A stretch of DNA of 30,005 bases, taken from NCBI GenBank assembly GCA_964344765.1, contig CAYFOM010000045.1:1-30005 (forward strand). Reading direction: 5' to 3'. Made by a program: the position numbers and the translations under genes. Source of the DNA: JACNIZ01 sp964344765 (GTDB lineage: Bacteria > Planctomycetota > UBA1135). The notes under the pieces were generated by a model. The model was not told where the DNA came from. It saw only the letters and a list, made by a program, of their open reading frames with translations, and searched no databases. Shown here one piece after another: positions 23,012 to 30,005 of this stretch (within the stretch, counting starts at the first letter, position 1; the number at the start of each line of letters is the position of its first letter).

Positions 23012-25042
23012 CTACGGCACCTTCGGTTGCAGAGTGATTTCCAGCGGCGGCATACCAGAGAAAATGCGGATGTATTTCAAGGTGGAGTCCTTGTAATAGC
23101 CGGCGCTGGCGGTCAGGTGCAGCGTGACTTCGCCAATTCCTTCGATTTGAAACTCGCCGTCACTGCCGGTGACTGACTCGCCCGATGTGGGTTCGTCGGC
23201 GTCGGCCACCCGGTATTCCACCCGCGCAAACGGAATCGGTTGGCCGGTGGGGTCGATCACTCGGCACGTGAAAGTCGCCAGATCGTTGATCTCCGGCAGC
23301 GTGATTTCGCGCTTTTCACCCGGACCGAGAATCAGCGGTTCGGATTGCGCCATCACCGAACCTAACCTGCCAATTAACTGCACTCGCATTCGCGTGTTCG
23401 GTGCGAGTCCAACAATCCTGAACTCGTTTTGATCGGCCTTCGGCGTGTACTTGACCCAAGAAGACTGGCCTTTGGCTGCTTCGCCAAAACTTCCCGACCT
23501 AAACATTGGCTCACCGAACTTGCGACGCAATTTCCAGCTTCGGTGTTCACGCTGTGCAGCGAATACATCGCCTTCGCTGCGGACGCGAACTCTCATCGCC
23601 ATTGGATTGCCGTCTTCTGGCAACCGCCATTTCACCAACAGTTCCACCGCCGGCTCGAGCATGAAACGCATCGCGCCGCCTTTACCTGGTTCAGCCGTCT
23701 GAGTTTGGGTTTGGTAGCCATCGGCGGCCACGGCGATGACTCGATTATTTTCGCGTAACAGCGCTTCGGTTTCGCCCGCGGCGTTAGTGGGTTCCGACAT
23801 GACCTCGGTGAACGCCAGCGCGCCTTCAATCGGTTCACCGAATTCATCGACCACTAGGATTGCCTGCTTGCGCATGTCCTGCAACGGCAAATCGCCCAAG
23901 CTCCATGGATCGGCTTGGTCGCGCATGTCGAATTCGAAATAATTGCCAGCCCAGTCTTGATGAGCATCCAGCCAGATCCGGACGGGTAGCGCTTCGATGC
24001 CATCGGGGTCTAAGCAATAGGCATCCACAATTGCTTTATCGGGGGCGGGCAGCGAAATGCGGAAGTATCCGTTTTCATCGGTCGTGGCACCAACTCCACA
24101 ATCACTGGGCCCCGGGAAGCGGAAGAATGCATTGAGCCCAGCTCCTCCAACTCCGTGTGCTAGATCGGGCGTCACCACCCGTCCGGTAATTTCGGGAGAC
24201 TTCACCAATTCAAATCGCAATCGGTCATCCGGTTGGACAAGTTCGATGAAATTGGCACCGTCTTCTGGAATTTGCCCGGGACCTTCGAAGGATTTCACCA
24301 GGCATCCATGCGGAACTCTTAACCGGCCGGACCACTTATCCGGCACTCCTTTGAGTTGGAAGGTCAGGTCATGCTCGACTTGCAACTTTCCACCGAAGGG
24401 GTCGATGCCGGATGCTTCCAATGCATCCTTCAATGAAGCGGGGAACGGACCCATGTCCAAGTGGGGGACGGGATAAACGCCGATTTGGAATGGGGTTTTT
24501 TCCTGCCTCGAGCCAAAGAACTCCACCCGTCCGGCGATGATCGCGCGGGTCAGGACTCGAACGATGGCTTCACCCGGCGCGAAGGTTTGCTCAAGGAATT
24601 GCGGATACCAACCGGGTGCATCAATCACCAATCCGCCGCTGCCGTTGAGGTTTTCAAACACCACCACGCCGTCGCCATTCGCGCGTTTGGCAGCTATCAA
24701 TTCCTCACCGCGCCACGGCACCACCAACGCGTCGGCCAAAGGCTGATCGTATTCATCCACCAACCGAAGCGTGACCTGGTGGGGATGTTTGGATGTGCCA
24801 ACGATCAAGCCCGGTTGGGCGTCGGCATTTTCACCGGCGGCGGCCATGGTTCGTGCGGGATCCTGCGTTTCCCCTGGCGCAGCGTCGACTTCAGCGTTCT
24901 GCATTTTGCCGTCGAAGAACATCGCTTTCGCCTCGCGGTCATCGCGATCATCTACACCAAACAAATCCATCCAATAAGCGCCGGCAAACAGCGCGACCAA
25001 CAATCCCATAAATAAAAGCTGATTTGAATTTCTCTCTGCCAT
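23012..25042 (-). CDS. Membrane-anchored carboxypeptidase-regulatory-like repeat protein
   Basis: A 676-residue protein with an N-terminal membrane anchor (LLFMGLLVALFAGAYWM, residues 9-25), a charged linker, then a series of beta-sandwich repeats of the carboxypeptidase-regulatory-like (CarboxypepD_reg/CNA_B) kind. Examples are VTLRLVDEYDQPLADALVVPW, AGRVEFFGS, ITGRVVTPDLAHGVGGAGL with TDENGYFRISLP, AILVVDEFGEPIEGALAFTEV, and TFTCRVIDPTGQPIPFARVEY with SDGEFQIEGIGEV. The repeats face outside the cytoplasm by topology. No enzyme site is seen; a structural or adhesion role is inferred. The ATG at 25042 is 4 bp after the ribF stop; a GTG at 25057 overlapping ribF is an alternative. The spacing implies it is in one operon with def and ribF. 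Confidence 0.87.
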   Translation of the reverse strand: MAERNSNQLLFMGLLVALFAGAYWMDLFGVDDRDDREAKAMFFDGKMQNAEVDAAPGETQDPARTMAAAGENADAQPGLIVGTSKHPHQVTLRLVDEYDQPLADALVVPWRGEELIAAKRANGDGVVVFENLNGSGGLVIDAPGWYPQFLEQTFAPGEAIVRVLTRAIIAGRVEFFGSRQEKTPFQIGVYPVPHLDMGPFPASLKDALEASGIDPFGGKLQVEHDLTFQLKGVPDKWSGRLRVPHGCLVKSFEGPGQIPEDGANFIELVQPDDRLRFELVKSPEITGRVVTPDLAHGVGGAGLNAFFRFPGPSDCGVGATTDENGYFRISLPAPDKAIVDAYCLDPDGIEALPVRIWLDAHQDWAGNYFEFDMRDQADPWSLGDLPLQDMRKQAILVVDEFGEPIEGALAFTEVMSEPTNAAGETEALLRENNRVIAVAADGYQTQTQTAEPGKGGAMRFMLEPAVELLVKWRLPEDGNPMAMRVRVRSEGDVFAAQREHRSWKLRRKFGEPMFRSGSFGEAAKGQSSWVKYTPKADQNEFRIVGLAPNTRMRVQLIGRLGSVMAQSEPLILGPGEKREITLPEINDLATFTCRVIDPTGQPIPFARVEYRVADADEPTSGESVTGSDGEFQIEGIGEVTLHLTASAGYYKDSTLKYIRIFSGMPPLEITLQPKVP

Positions 25043-25046
25043 CGAA

Positions 25047-26018
25047 TCACTCGTCACTTAATCGCAAAAAGTCGGCCGCAGTCGGCGGCGGGGGATCGGC
25101 CAGCACCTCGCGGCACTTTTCGATGTCTTTCAAAATCTGCTCCTTCAGCGCATGTTCGCTGGAGAAAGCTTGCTCCTCGCGCAGGCGTTGCAGCAAAAAC
25201 ACTTCCAAGACTTCACCATACAAGTCGCCGTGAAAATCGAGCAAATGCGCTTCCACCTGCGTGCCTTCAGCATCAAAAGTCGGACGCGCGCCGATATTGA
25301 CCACCGCCGGCAACAAGTCACCCCGCCGCAGCAACTGCGCTGCATAAACCCCATTCGGCGGACGCAATTCATGATGCAAACGCAGATTCGCCGTCGGAAA
25401 ACCCAACTGTCGGCCACGTTGATCACCGGGTACCACAGTTCCCAATAAGCTGGTCGGCCGCCCCAGTAACGCCGACGCCCGCGGCAGGTCGCCCAACGTC
25501 ACTGCCTCGCGAATAAAGGTGCTGGAAACCGCGCGACCGGATTCGCGCGCCGGAGGAACTTCGGTAATTCCCAAACCCAACTCCGCCGCCAACGGCCCGA
25601 GCGACTCGGGATTGCCGCCGCGGTCCTTGCCGAACTTCGAGTCGAAACCAAACACCAATTCCCGCAAGCCCAAGCCGTCGATCAAAATGGTGCGCACAAA
25701 ATCTTCCGCCGGAAGCTCGCGCAGCTCATCGGTGAACGGCAGCACCAAAGTAGTTTGAATGCCGGCGCGCTCAAACAACAACAAGCGATGCTCAAGACTA
25801 GTGATCGTCGGCGGTGCGTGGCCGAGCAGCACCGATTTAGGGTGACCGGAAAACGTCACCATGACCGGGCGCACGTTGCGATCGGCGGCGCGTTCAATCA
25901 CCTTCTTCAAAACGGCCAGATGTCCAAGGTGCACGCCGTCGAAAACGCCGACGGTCGCCACGCAGCCTTGCTCGCGCTCCAAATCCGGCAGCGCGCCCAG
26001 CCCGTTAAGAATTCGCAC
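25047..26018 (-). CDS. ribF: Bifunctional riboflavin kinase / FAD synthetase
   Basis: RibF phosphorylates riboflavin to FMN and then adenylates FMN to FAD in the cytosol. The 323-residue product has both modules. The N-terminal adenylyltransferase has TVGVFDGVHLGH (22-33, HxGH-type nucleotide site), VTFSGHPKSVL and SSTFIREAV (165-173). The C-terminal kinase has GRQLGFPTANL (202-212), PNGVYA (221-226), VVNIGARPTF and EAHLLDF, where the Glu is the expected catalytic base. Length is normal. The start is GTG at 26018, just 2 bp after the def stop, and its stop is 4 bp before the next start, so the three genes are very likely translationally coupled. No FMN riboswitch would be expected inside such a tight run and none is seen. 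Confidence 0.96.
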   Translation of the reverse strand: MRILNGLGALPDLEREQGCVATVGVFDGVHLGHLAVLKKVIERAADRNVRPVMVTFSGHPKSVLLGHAPPTITSLEHRLLLFERAGIQTTLVLPFTDELRELPAEDFVRTILIDGLGLRELVFGFDSKFGKDRGGNPESLGPLAAELGLGITEVPPARESGRAVSSTFIREAVTLGDLPRASALLGRPTSLLGTVVPGDQRGRQLGFPTANLRLHHELRPPNGVYAAQLLRRGDLLPAVVNIGARPTFDAEGTQVEAHLLDFHGDLYGEVLEVFLLQRLREEQAFSSEHALKEQILKDIEKCREVLADPPPPTAADFLRLSDE

Positions 26019-26020
26019 GG

Positions 26021-26548
26021 TTACAGACCTGCAATTTTCTCCTTGTAGACCGCTTCCAAGTCGCGCAGCAACGGCTTCAGCCGCGTTTTGTCGCTGGGCG
26101 AGAAGCGATCATGAAACAGCACGCCTTCGAGGTGATCGAACTCGTGCTGGAACACGCGCGAAGCCCAATCATCGAGCTCGAGCTGAAACTCTTCACCGTT
26201 CACGTCTTGGGCAACCACCACGCAGCCGTCGGGCCGCTCGACCTGGGCGTAAATGCCGGGGAAGCTCAAACAGCCTTCCTCGGCCGACACCTTGGCTTTG
26301 GCTTTGCGCACGATGCGCGGGTTGCACAAGATGGTCTCCAGCTCGGGCTTCTCGGGGTCGCCTTCGGAGTTGAACACCATCAGTCGTTTATTGACGCCAA
26401 CCTGCGGCGCGGCGAGGCCGACACCTTTGGTTTCGTACATCAGATCGAGCATTTCCCGCGCGAGCTTCTTCAGCTCGTCGTCGAATTGCTCAATCGGGGC
26501 GTTTTTGGCGCGCAGTCGAGGGTCTGGGTAGAGGACGATTTCCATCAT
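26021..26548 (-). CDS. def: Peptide deformylase
   Basis: Def removes the formyl group from the N-terminal methionine of nascent proteins. The 175-residue product has the three invariant metal-site motifs: GVGLAAPQVG (42-51), EGCLSFPG (91-98, metal ligand Cys93) and QHEFDHLEG (134-142, ligands His135 and His139 with catalytic Glu136). Two adjacent ATG codons (26548 and 26545) precede EIVLYPDPRLR; an upstream in-frame start at 26581 would add unconserved residues. A TATTCT (complement of 26561-26566) just upstream is -10-like, which would give a very short leader. It is the first gene of the def-ribF operon and divergent from the TPR-like gene. Confidence 0.97.
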   Translation of the reverse strand: MMEIVLYPDPRLRAKNAPIEQFDDELKKLAREMLDLMYETKGVGLAAPQVGVNKRLMVFNSEGDPEKPELETILCNPRIVRKAKAKVSAEEGCLSFPGIYAQVERPDGCVVVAQDVNGEEFQLELDDWASRVFQHEFDHLEGVLFHDRFSPSDKTRLKPLLRDLEAVYKEKIAGL

Positions 26549-26611
26549 CGATCTGCCCTTAGAATACCCGTTCCGCCGCAACCGACGGCGGTCCGCCCGC
26601 TACAAACCGTT

Positions 26612-27256
26612 ATGGACCTGAAAAAGCACCTCGACCGCGCCGAGCAGGCGCTCGCTCGCGGCCAAGCCGACTTCGCCATCGAACTCTGCGACCAAGTGCT
26701 CGACTTCGCCCCCGGCGATGCCAACGCCGCCGGTCTGCTGGCGCGGTCGCTGATTAGCCTCAAAGCCAAATCCGGAATCCTGGGCAAGCTAGGGGCGGGG
26801 CCGTCGGGCTTGGGTGCTAAGTTCAGCAAATTGACCAAAAATGCCGACGCCGAGGCGCGTCAGCTGCGGCGGGCGTTCATCAAGAACCCTGGCAAGCTGG
26901 CCACAGGGGCTGCCTGGGCCGATGCGCTGGAACGGGCGGGTTACGCCGGTGCGGCGCTGGAAGCCTTCGGCGCGCTGGCCGAGGCCGATTGCGACGCTGC
27001 CAAGCGCGCCAGTGCGCTGGCCGCCGCCCAGGGCGAGGTCGACCGTGCTCTGGAGTACCTGGAGATGGCTCTGGCCGCCAACCCACGCGACACCGAGGCG
27101 GTTCGCATGCGCAAGAATCTGGCCGCCGAACAGGCTTTGCGCACAAAGCGTTACGACGAAGCCGAGTCGGCCGCAGACGTCGCTTACGACCCCGATGCCT
27201 TCCTCAAAGCAGCGCGTGGCGGTAGCTTTGAAGATGAGGCGCCGAAGGAGGAGTAA
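26612..27256 (+). CDS. Small TPR-like helical repeat protein
   Basis: A 214-residue, Ala-rich, all-helical protein with TPR-like pairs: LDRAEQALARGQADFAIELCDQVLDFAPGD (7-36), then GAAWADALERAGYAGAALEAFGALAEAD and EVDRALEYLEMALAANPRDTEAVRMRKNL (142-170). A Gly-rich insert (GILGKLGAGPSGLGAKF, 55-71) breaks the first repeat from the rest. There is no signal peptide, so it is probably cytosolic and mediates protein interactions; the partner is unknown. A long in-frame open stretch reaches back to 26111 but runs antisense through def, so the ATG at 26612 is used. A TACAAA ends 5 bases before it and no Shine-Dalgarno is present. rpsT follows with its own promoter. Confidence 0.85.
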   Translation: MDLKKHLDRAEQALARGQADFAIELCDQVLDFAPGDANAAGLLARSLISLKAKSGILGKLGAGPSGLGAKFSKLTKNADAEARQLRRAFIKNPGKLATGAAWADALERAGYAGAALEAFGALAEADCDAAKRASALAAAQGEVDRALEYLEMALAANPRDTEAVRMRKNLAAEQALRTKRYDEAESAADVAYDPDAFLKAARGGSFEDEAPKEE

Positions 27257-27260
27257 AGTC

Positions 27261-27288
27261 TTGCGGCATTTCCTGGCTCGGCTACAAT
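27261..27288 (+). promoter_or_regulatory. Sigma70-like promoter of rpsT
   Basis: TTGCGG (27261-27266), a 16-bp spacer and TACAAT (27283-27288) form the best consensus-like promoter in the window. It begins 5 bp after the TPR-like gene's stop. The predicted start near 27295 leaves a leader of roughly 28 bases containing AGGA upstream of the rpsT ATG. Confidence 0.65.
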
Positions 27289-27322
27289 ACTCGGCCCGTT
27301 TTCGGGACATAGGACGTTAGAA

Positions 27323-27592
27323 ATGCCGAACACTCCATCCGCCAAAGCTGAGCTCAAGAAGAGCCTGAAGCGCCGCGAGCGTAACCGCGGTCGCCGCTCC
27401 GCCATGCGTACCTGGATCAAGAAGACGCTGTTGGCCGTCGAAGATAAGGATCTGGAATCCGCCGAGAAGAACTTCCACATGGCAACCAAGCTGATTGACA
27501 AGAACGTCAAGTGGAACCAGCTGCACCAGAACACCGCCGCTCGCAAGAAGGCCGGTCTGGCGCGCGCAGTCAACTCGCTGAAGACTGCTTAA
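27323..27592 (+). CDS. rpsT: 30S ribosomal protein S20
   Basis: An 89-residue, strongly basic, helical protein. The N-terminus (MPNTPSAKAELKKSLKRRERNRGRRSAMRTWIKK in outline: SAKKxxRxxxxRxxxNRxxxSxxRTxxKK) and the C-terminal KNTAARKKAGLARAVN-like end (here HQNTAARKKAGLARAVNSL) are the S20 signature. Length matches the family (about 87 residues). S20 binds 16S rRNA during 30S assembly. An AGGA lies about a dozen bases before the ATG. It has its own promoter (27261-27288) and a clear terminator. In E. coli rpsT also lies close to ribF, although arranged differently. Confidence 0.97.
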   Translation: MPNTPSAKAELKKSLKRRERNRGRRSAMRTWIKKTLLAVEDKDLESAEKNFHMATKLIDKNVKWNQLHQNTAARKKAGLARAVNSLKTA

Positions 27593-27620
27593 TCAGCTTT
27601 AGCTGAACGTCCCGAACACG

Positions 27621-27656
27621 AACGACGAGGGTGAAAGCCCTCGTCGTTTTCATTTG
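27621..27656 (+). terminator. Rho-independent terminator of rpsT
   Basis: An 11-bp perfect stem aacgacgaggg (27621-27631) / ccctcgtcgtt (27638-27648) with loop tgaaag is followed by ttcattt. It starts 28 bp after the rpsT stop. The T-tract is interrupted by one c and a. Confidence 0.88.
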
Positions 27657-27724
27657 TGCATCGGAGTGGGGATGTACGGCTGGTACTGCGGTTTGTAGCG
27701 GTAGCGGGCTTGCAGGATTAGGGT
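27650..27724 (-). other. In-frame C-terminal remnant beyond the premature TAG
   Basis: Reading on past the TAG (complement of 27725-27727) in the same frame gives 24 sense codons, TLILQARYRYKPQYQPYIP and five more residues, then TGA at 27650-27652. The stretch TLILQARYRY lines up with TLIMEVYFRY at the C-terminus of the tandem paralogue upstream. This suggests the sequence was once, or still is, part of the same protein. Confidence 0.6.
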
Positions 27725-28714
27725 CTACAGCGCGAGGGTGCGGGCCGGTAGTAGGTGGAAGATGGTGGGTTTTTGGCCACGGTGGTGGCGGAGGATTGTG
27801 TCGCGATGGTGGTCGTGCCAGTTTGGGTTGCCCCAGTGGTGGATGGCTTGACTGAGGAAGTATCCCTGTTCAAGATGGGCGTCACTTTCGGGGTGGTTCA
27901 GTTTGGGGGGATTGCGGCGGATTTGGTCCACGCGCGTTTGCATGTAGGATGCGAGATGATGGCAGCCAGCGGCTTCGGCAAACTCGGGCTTGGGTCGCAG
28001 GAGTTGCAGGAATAGCCAGCGACTACTGGCGTCAGTGCCCGGCTGAGACACCAGCCAATCAATTCCGGAATACAGGCTGGTGTCGGGGACTGTGATGTTG
28101 CAATCCTGGATCGTGATCAAGGCGTGAACCATCCATGAAGTTGTCATCACATCGCAAGCCCCCGTTGCCGACGGCATTCGCCGCCATGCTTGGTAGGGGA
28201 CTTGGGAATTGAAAATAGCCGTGCTTGCTTTGCGTGCATTGCGTTTGAGTAGCGGCGATTTGTCGAAGTAATAAGCTTCGGCCATGGCGATAGTGGCGAT
28301 GGCATGTGCGACCAGCGCGCCTTCGCCGTCGGGATTGCTAAACAATCCTGTATGCATCGATTGCACGTCTCGCAGCCACTTGATGCCATTGCGCACGTTT
28401 GGTCGGAAGTAGCCCTTGCTCATCGTGCTGCCTTGACCGAGGAAAGCCATCACCGCTAATCCGGTGGTTCCCACACGGTGGTTATGACGCGTCGCTTCCG
28501 ATGCACGGCGACTGGTTTGCGAGGAGTAACCCCACGAACCGTCGTCGTATTGTTGCTTGGCCAGTTGCCGCAACAATTGACCCGCCAAGTGTTCCGCCTT
28601 GAGTTCGGGAGTGTTGATGTTGAACCGCTGACTCTGCGGTTGCGCAAAAATGGGCAATGCCGCCAGCAGCGACATTGCCCCAACCATCAGGCCATAAGCG
28701 ATGGATATCTTCAT
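27725..28714 (-). CDS. Exported alpha-toroid (prenyltransferase/squalene-oxidase repeat-like) protein, probably C-terminally interrupted
   Basis: A 329-residue protein with a signal peptide (MKISIAYGLMVGAMSLLAALPIFAQ). The ATG at 28714 is chosen because it follows the upstream stop by 2 bp; a longer in-frame stretch to 28969 runs inside the upstream gene. It has terpene-cyclase-type helical-barrel repeats: LLRQLAKQQYDDGSWGY, TTGLAVMAFLGQGSTMSKGYFRPNVRNGIKWL, HAIATIAMAEAYYF, TTSWMVHALITI, YSGIDWLV. Its tandem paralogue upstream has the same order (VTGLALLAFLGHGNTTSKGPFRENVAMGVNWLRDMQ). The DxDD catalytic motif of squalene-hopene cyclases is not seen, so an enzymatic role is not claimed. The last 35 or so residues do not match the paralogue, and a TAG falls where the conserved end should be (see 27650-27724 and the finding). 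Confidence 0.8.
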   Translation of the reverse strand: MKISIAYGLMVGAMSLLAALPIFAQPQSQRFNINTPELKAEHLAGQLLRQLAKQQYDDGSWGYSSQTSRRASEATRHNHRVGTTGLAVMAFLGQGSTMSKGYFRPNVRNGIKWLRDVQSMHTGLFSNPDGEGALVAHAIATIAMAEAYYFDKSPLLKRNARKASTAIFNSQVPYQAWRRMPSATGACDVMTTSWMVHALITIQDCNITVPDTSLYSGIDWLVSQPGTDASSRWLFLQLLRPKPEFAEAAGCHHLASYMQTRVDQIRRNPPKLNHPESDAHLEQGYFLSQAIHHWGNPNWHDHHRDTILRHHRGQKPTIFHLLPARTLAL

Positions 28715-28716
28715 GA

Positions 28717-30005
28717 TCAGCGCGCGCCGAGTACACGGGCGTAGCGAAAGTAAACCTCCATGATCAAAGTGCAGATTGCGGTCGAATAAACTCGGCCGCC
28801 GTCTTCCCCCCAAGGGCCGACCGGATCCCACGAGCCGGTGAGGTTGTCGTCGCCGCCGTGCTGATTGCGCAGCAGTGCTTTTTCGATGGCGTTCTTCCAA
28901 CTCTTCCAGTGCTTGCCGCCCCATTGATTCATCGCGAAGGTGCCGTAGTACCAGTAGTACATATCGCAACTGCCACCTTCTTCATCCCAAACCGGCAGCT
29001 TGCTCGCTAACAGGTCAGCTTGCTTGCGCAACAGTTCGTAATCTTCGTGGTCGCGCCAGTTTTTGACCTTGTCGCTGTCGGTCATGAAGATGCGACACAG
29101 CAATGAAACTGCAGTCAGCGCTTCCGATTTTTCCGGCGGGAAACGTTCGAGGTAAATCTTCACACGCGAAGGAGGACCGCCGACGCCACCACCATTGCCA
29201 AAGGCATAACCAGTGCGGCCGGTTCCCTTGTCGGTCATCGTGTCGAACCATTCTTTGGCGCCGTGGTAGGCATCAGAAGGCACGCCGACCTCGGCGTCTT
29301 CAGCAGTCTTCAGCGCGAACACCATCCAACCGGTGATCGAAGAATCGTTGGCGTTATCCGGCTCCAAGCTGTAACGCCACGCGTTGTAAGGATTCTGCGC
29401 ATTCAAAATCAGATTGGTGCTTTTGCGCAAGTTGCGACGCAGTGTGATCGACTTACCCATGACGCAAGCTTCGCCCAAGGCCATCGCCGCAATCGAGTGG
29501 TTGTACAGCGTTGGATTGCCGACTTCTTCGCCAATCAAACCAGTCGTCATGTCCTGCATGTCGCGCAGCCAATTCACACCCATCGCGACGTTTTCGCGGA
29601 ACGGTCCTTTGCTGGTGGTATTGCCGTGACCCAAAAACGCCAGCAACGCCAAACCCGTCACACCGACGTCATTCACTGCATCCCCTGCACCATCGCTGGC
29701 AGGTTTGTCGCTGTGCTTGTCTTCGTACATGAACTCATCGCAATCCCAGAAACCATCCTCGCTCTGGTGATCGCGCAGCCACTCCAGGCCGGCGAGCACT
29801 GCTTTATCGGTTGGACTTCCGGAACCGCGGGTACCTCCGCCGCCGCGCCTTCCATATTTGCCGCCTGCACCTGGTCCAATACCAAGTGCATTATTGCTTT
29901 GGATGTCGTCGAACGGCGAGTCCGCTGTGAAGTCCGGTTCTCCGGTTACTTCGACCGGAATGTTGTCGATTGGATCTTCCATGTTTGATTCCACCAACAC
30001 CGGCT
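28717..30005 (-). CDS. Alpha-toroid (prenyltransferase/squalene-oxidase repeat-like) protein, 5'-truncated by the window edge
   Basis: About 429 residues are visible and the frame stays open to the right edge, so the N-terminus, probably with a membrane anchor or signal, lies outside. A Pro/Asp/Glu-rich segment (MEDPIDNIPVEVTGEPDF) and a Gly-rich stretch (GIGPGAGGKYGRRGGGG) precede the helical-barrel repeats. Those include AVLAGLEWLRDHQSEDGFWD, VTGLALLAFLGHG, NHSIAAMALGEACVMG and SSITGWMVFALKTAEDAEV. The C-terminus GSWDPVGPWGEDGGRVYSTA-ICTLIMEVYFRYARVLGAR is intact. This family is abundant in Planctomycetota. It is annotated by resemblance to squalene cyclase repeats, but I see no DxDD catalytic motif and its function is unknown. 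Its TGA is 2 bp before the next start, so the pair is an operon. Confidence 0.87.
   Translation of the reverse strand, partial: PVLVESNMEDPIDNIPVEVTGEPDFTADSPFDDIQSNNALGIGPGAGGKYGRRGGGGTRGSGSPTDKAVLAGLEWLRDHQSEDGFWDCDEFMYEDKHSDKPASDGAGDAVNDVGVTGLALLAFLGHGNTTSKGPFRENVAMGVNWLRDMQDMTTGLIGEEVGNPTLYNHSIAAMALGEACVMGKSITLRRNLRKSTNLILNAQNPYNAWRYSLEPDNANDSSITGWMVFALKTAEDAEVGVPSDAYHGAKEWFDTMTDKGTGRTGYAFGNGGGVGGPPSRVKIYLERFPPEKSEALTAVSLLCRIFMTDSDKVKNWRDHEDYELLRKQADLLASKLPVWDEEGGSCDMYYWYYGTFAMNQWGGKHWKSWKNAIEKALLRNQHGGDDNLTGSWDPVGPWGEDGGRVYSTAICTLIMEVYFRYARVLGAR

Noticed and set aside
26111..26611. Long N-terminal extension of the TPR-like gene
   Set aside because: It would run antisense through the whole of def; the ATG at 26612 gives a clean start in the intergenic region.
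28715..28969. N-terminal extension of the downstream alpha-toroid protein to 28969
   Set aside because: It lies inside the upstream paralogue's gene; the ATG at 28714 starts a good signal peptide 2 bp after that gene's stop.

Overview
This window looks like a piece of a chromosome from a Planctomycetota-type bacterium. That assignment is inferred from gene content, not from a marker gene. The clues are tandem alpha-toroid (prenyltransferase/squalene-oxidase-repeat) exported proteins, FG-GAP secreted proteins, secreted proteins ending in a shared Ig-like C-terminal module, a carboxypeptidase-regulatory-like repeat protein, weak or absent Shine-Dalgarno sequences, and moderately high GC. There is no transposase, integrase, prophage gene, rRNA or CRISPR array, so this reads as ordinary chromosome with one notable nuclease-domain gene. 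No gene-free stretch exceeds 300 bases.

Layout: (1) 2-2749, plus strand: two related exported proteins of unknown function, the first cut by the window edge. (2) 2779-10376, minus strand: a SpoIIE-free metabolic block read right to left, namely a thioredoxin-fold YyaL/Spata20-like protein, then a compact biotin operon bioB, bioF-bioD (fused in one polypeptide), bioA, and finally a HI0933/BaiN-type flavoprotein. The last four genes overlap or nearly abut. (3) 10465-12762, plus strand: a 765-residue protein with a PD-(D/E)XK nuclease core closely resembling the Card1/Can2 (DUF1887) nuclease domain. It has no CARF sensor and carries a very long Arg/Lys/Ala/Glu-rich tail; a strong intrinsic terminator follows. 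(4) 12894-16367, plus strand: an FG-GAP protein and a secreted propeller-like protein in a visibly more AT-rich stretch. (5) 16377-18782, minus strand: a SAM methyltransferase and a GT-C membrane glycosyltransferase resembling AftB. (6) 18915-19721, plus strand: a small secreted protein with the shared C-terminal module. (7) 19762-19880, minus strand: tRNA-Phe(GAA) with an encoded CCA and its terminator. (8) 19994-22975: an exported alpha/beta hydrolase and a CAP-domain protein that converge with stop codons touching. (9) 23012-26548, minus strand: def, ribF and a membrane-anchored regulatory-like-domain protein in one tight run. (10) 26612-27592, plus strand: a TPR-like protein and rpsT with a recognisable promoter and terminator. 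(11) 27725-30005, minus strand: two tandem alpha-toroid proteins. The downstream one appears to have lost its C-terminus to a premature TAG, and the upstream one is cut by the window edge.

The bioB, bioFD and bioA products carry pimeloyl thioester through KAPA, DAPA and dethiobiotin to biotin; bioC, bioH and bioW are not in the window. RibF makes the FMN/FAD used by the neighbouring-class flavoproteins, and Def trims the N-termini of nascent proteins. The most interesting items are the CARF-less Card1-like nuclease with its disordered basic tail, the BioF-BioD fusion, and the apparently interrupted alpha-toroid gene.
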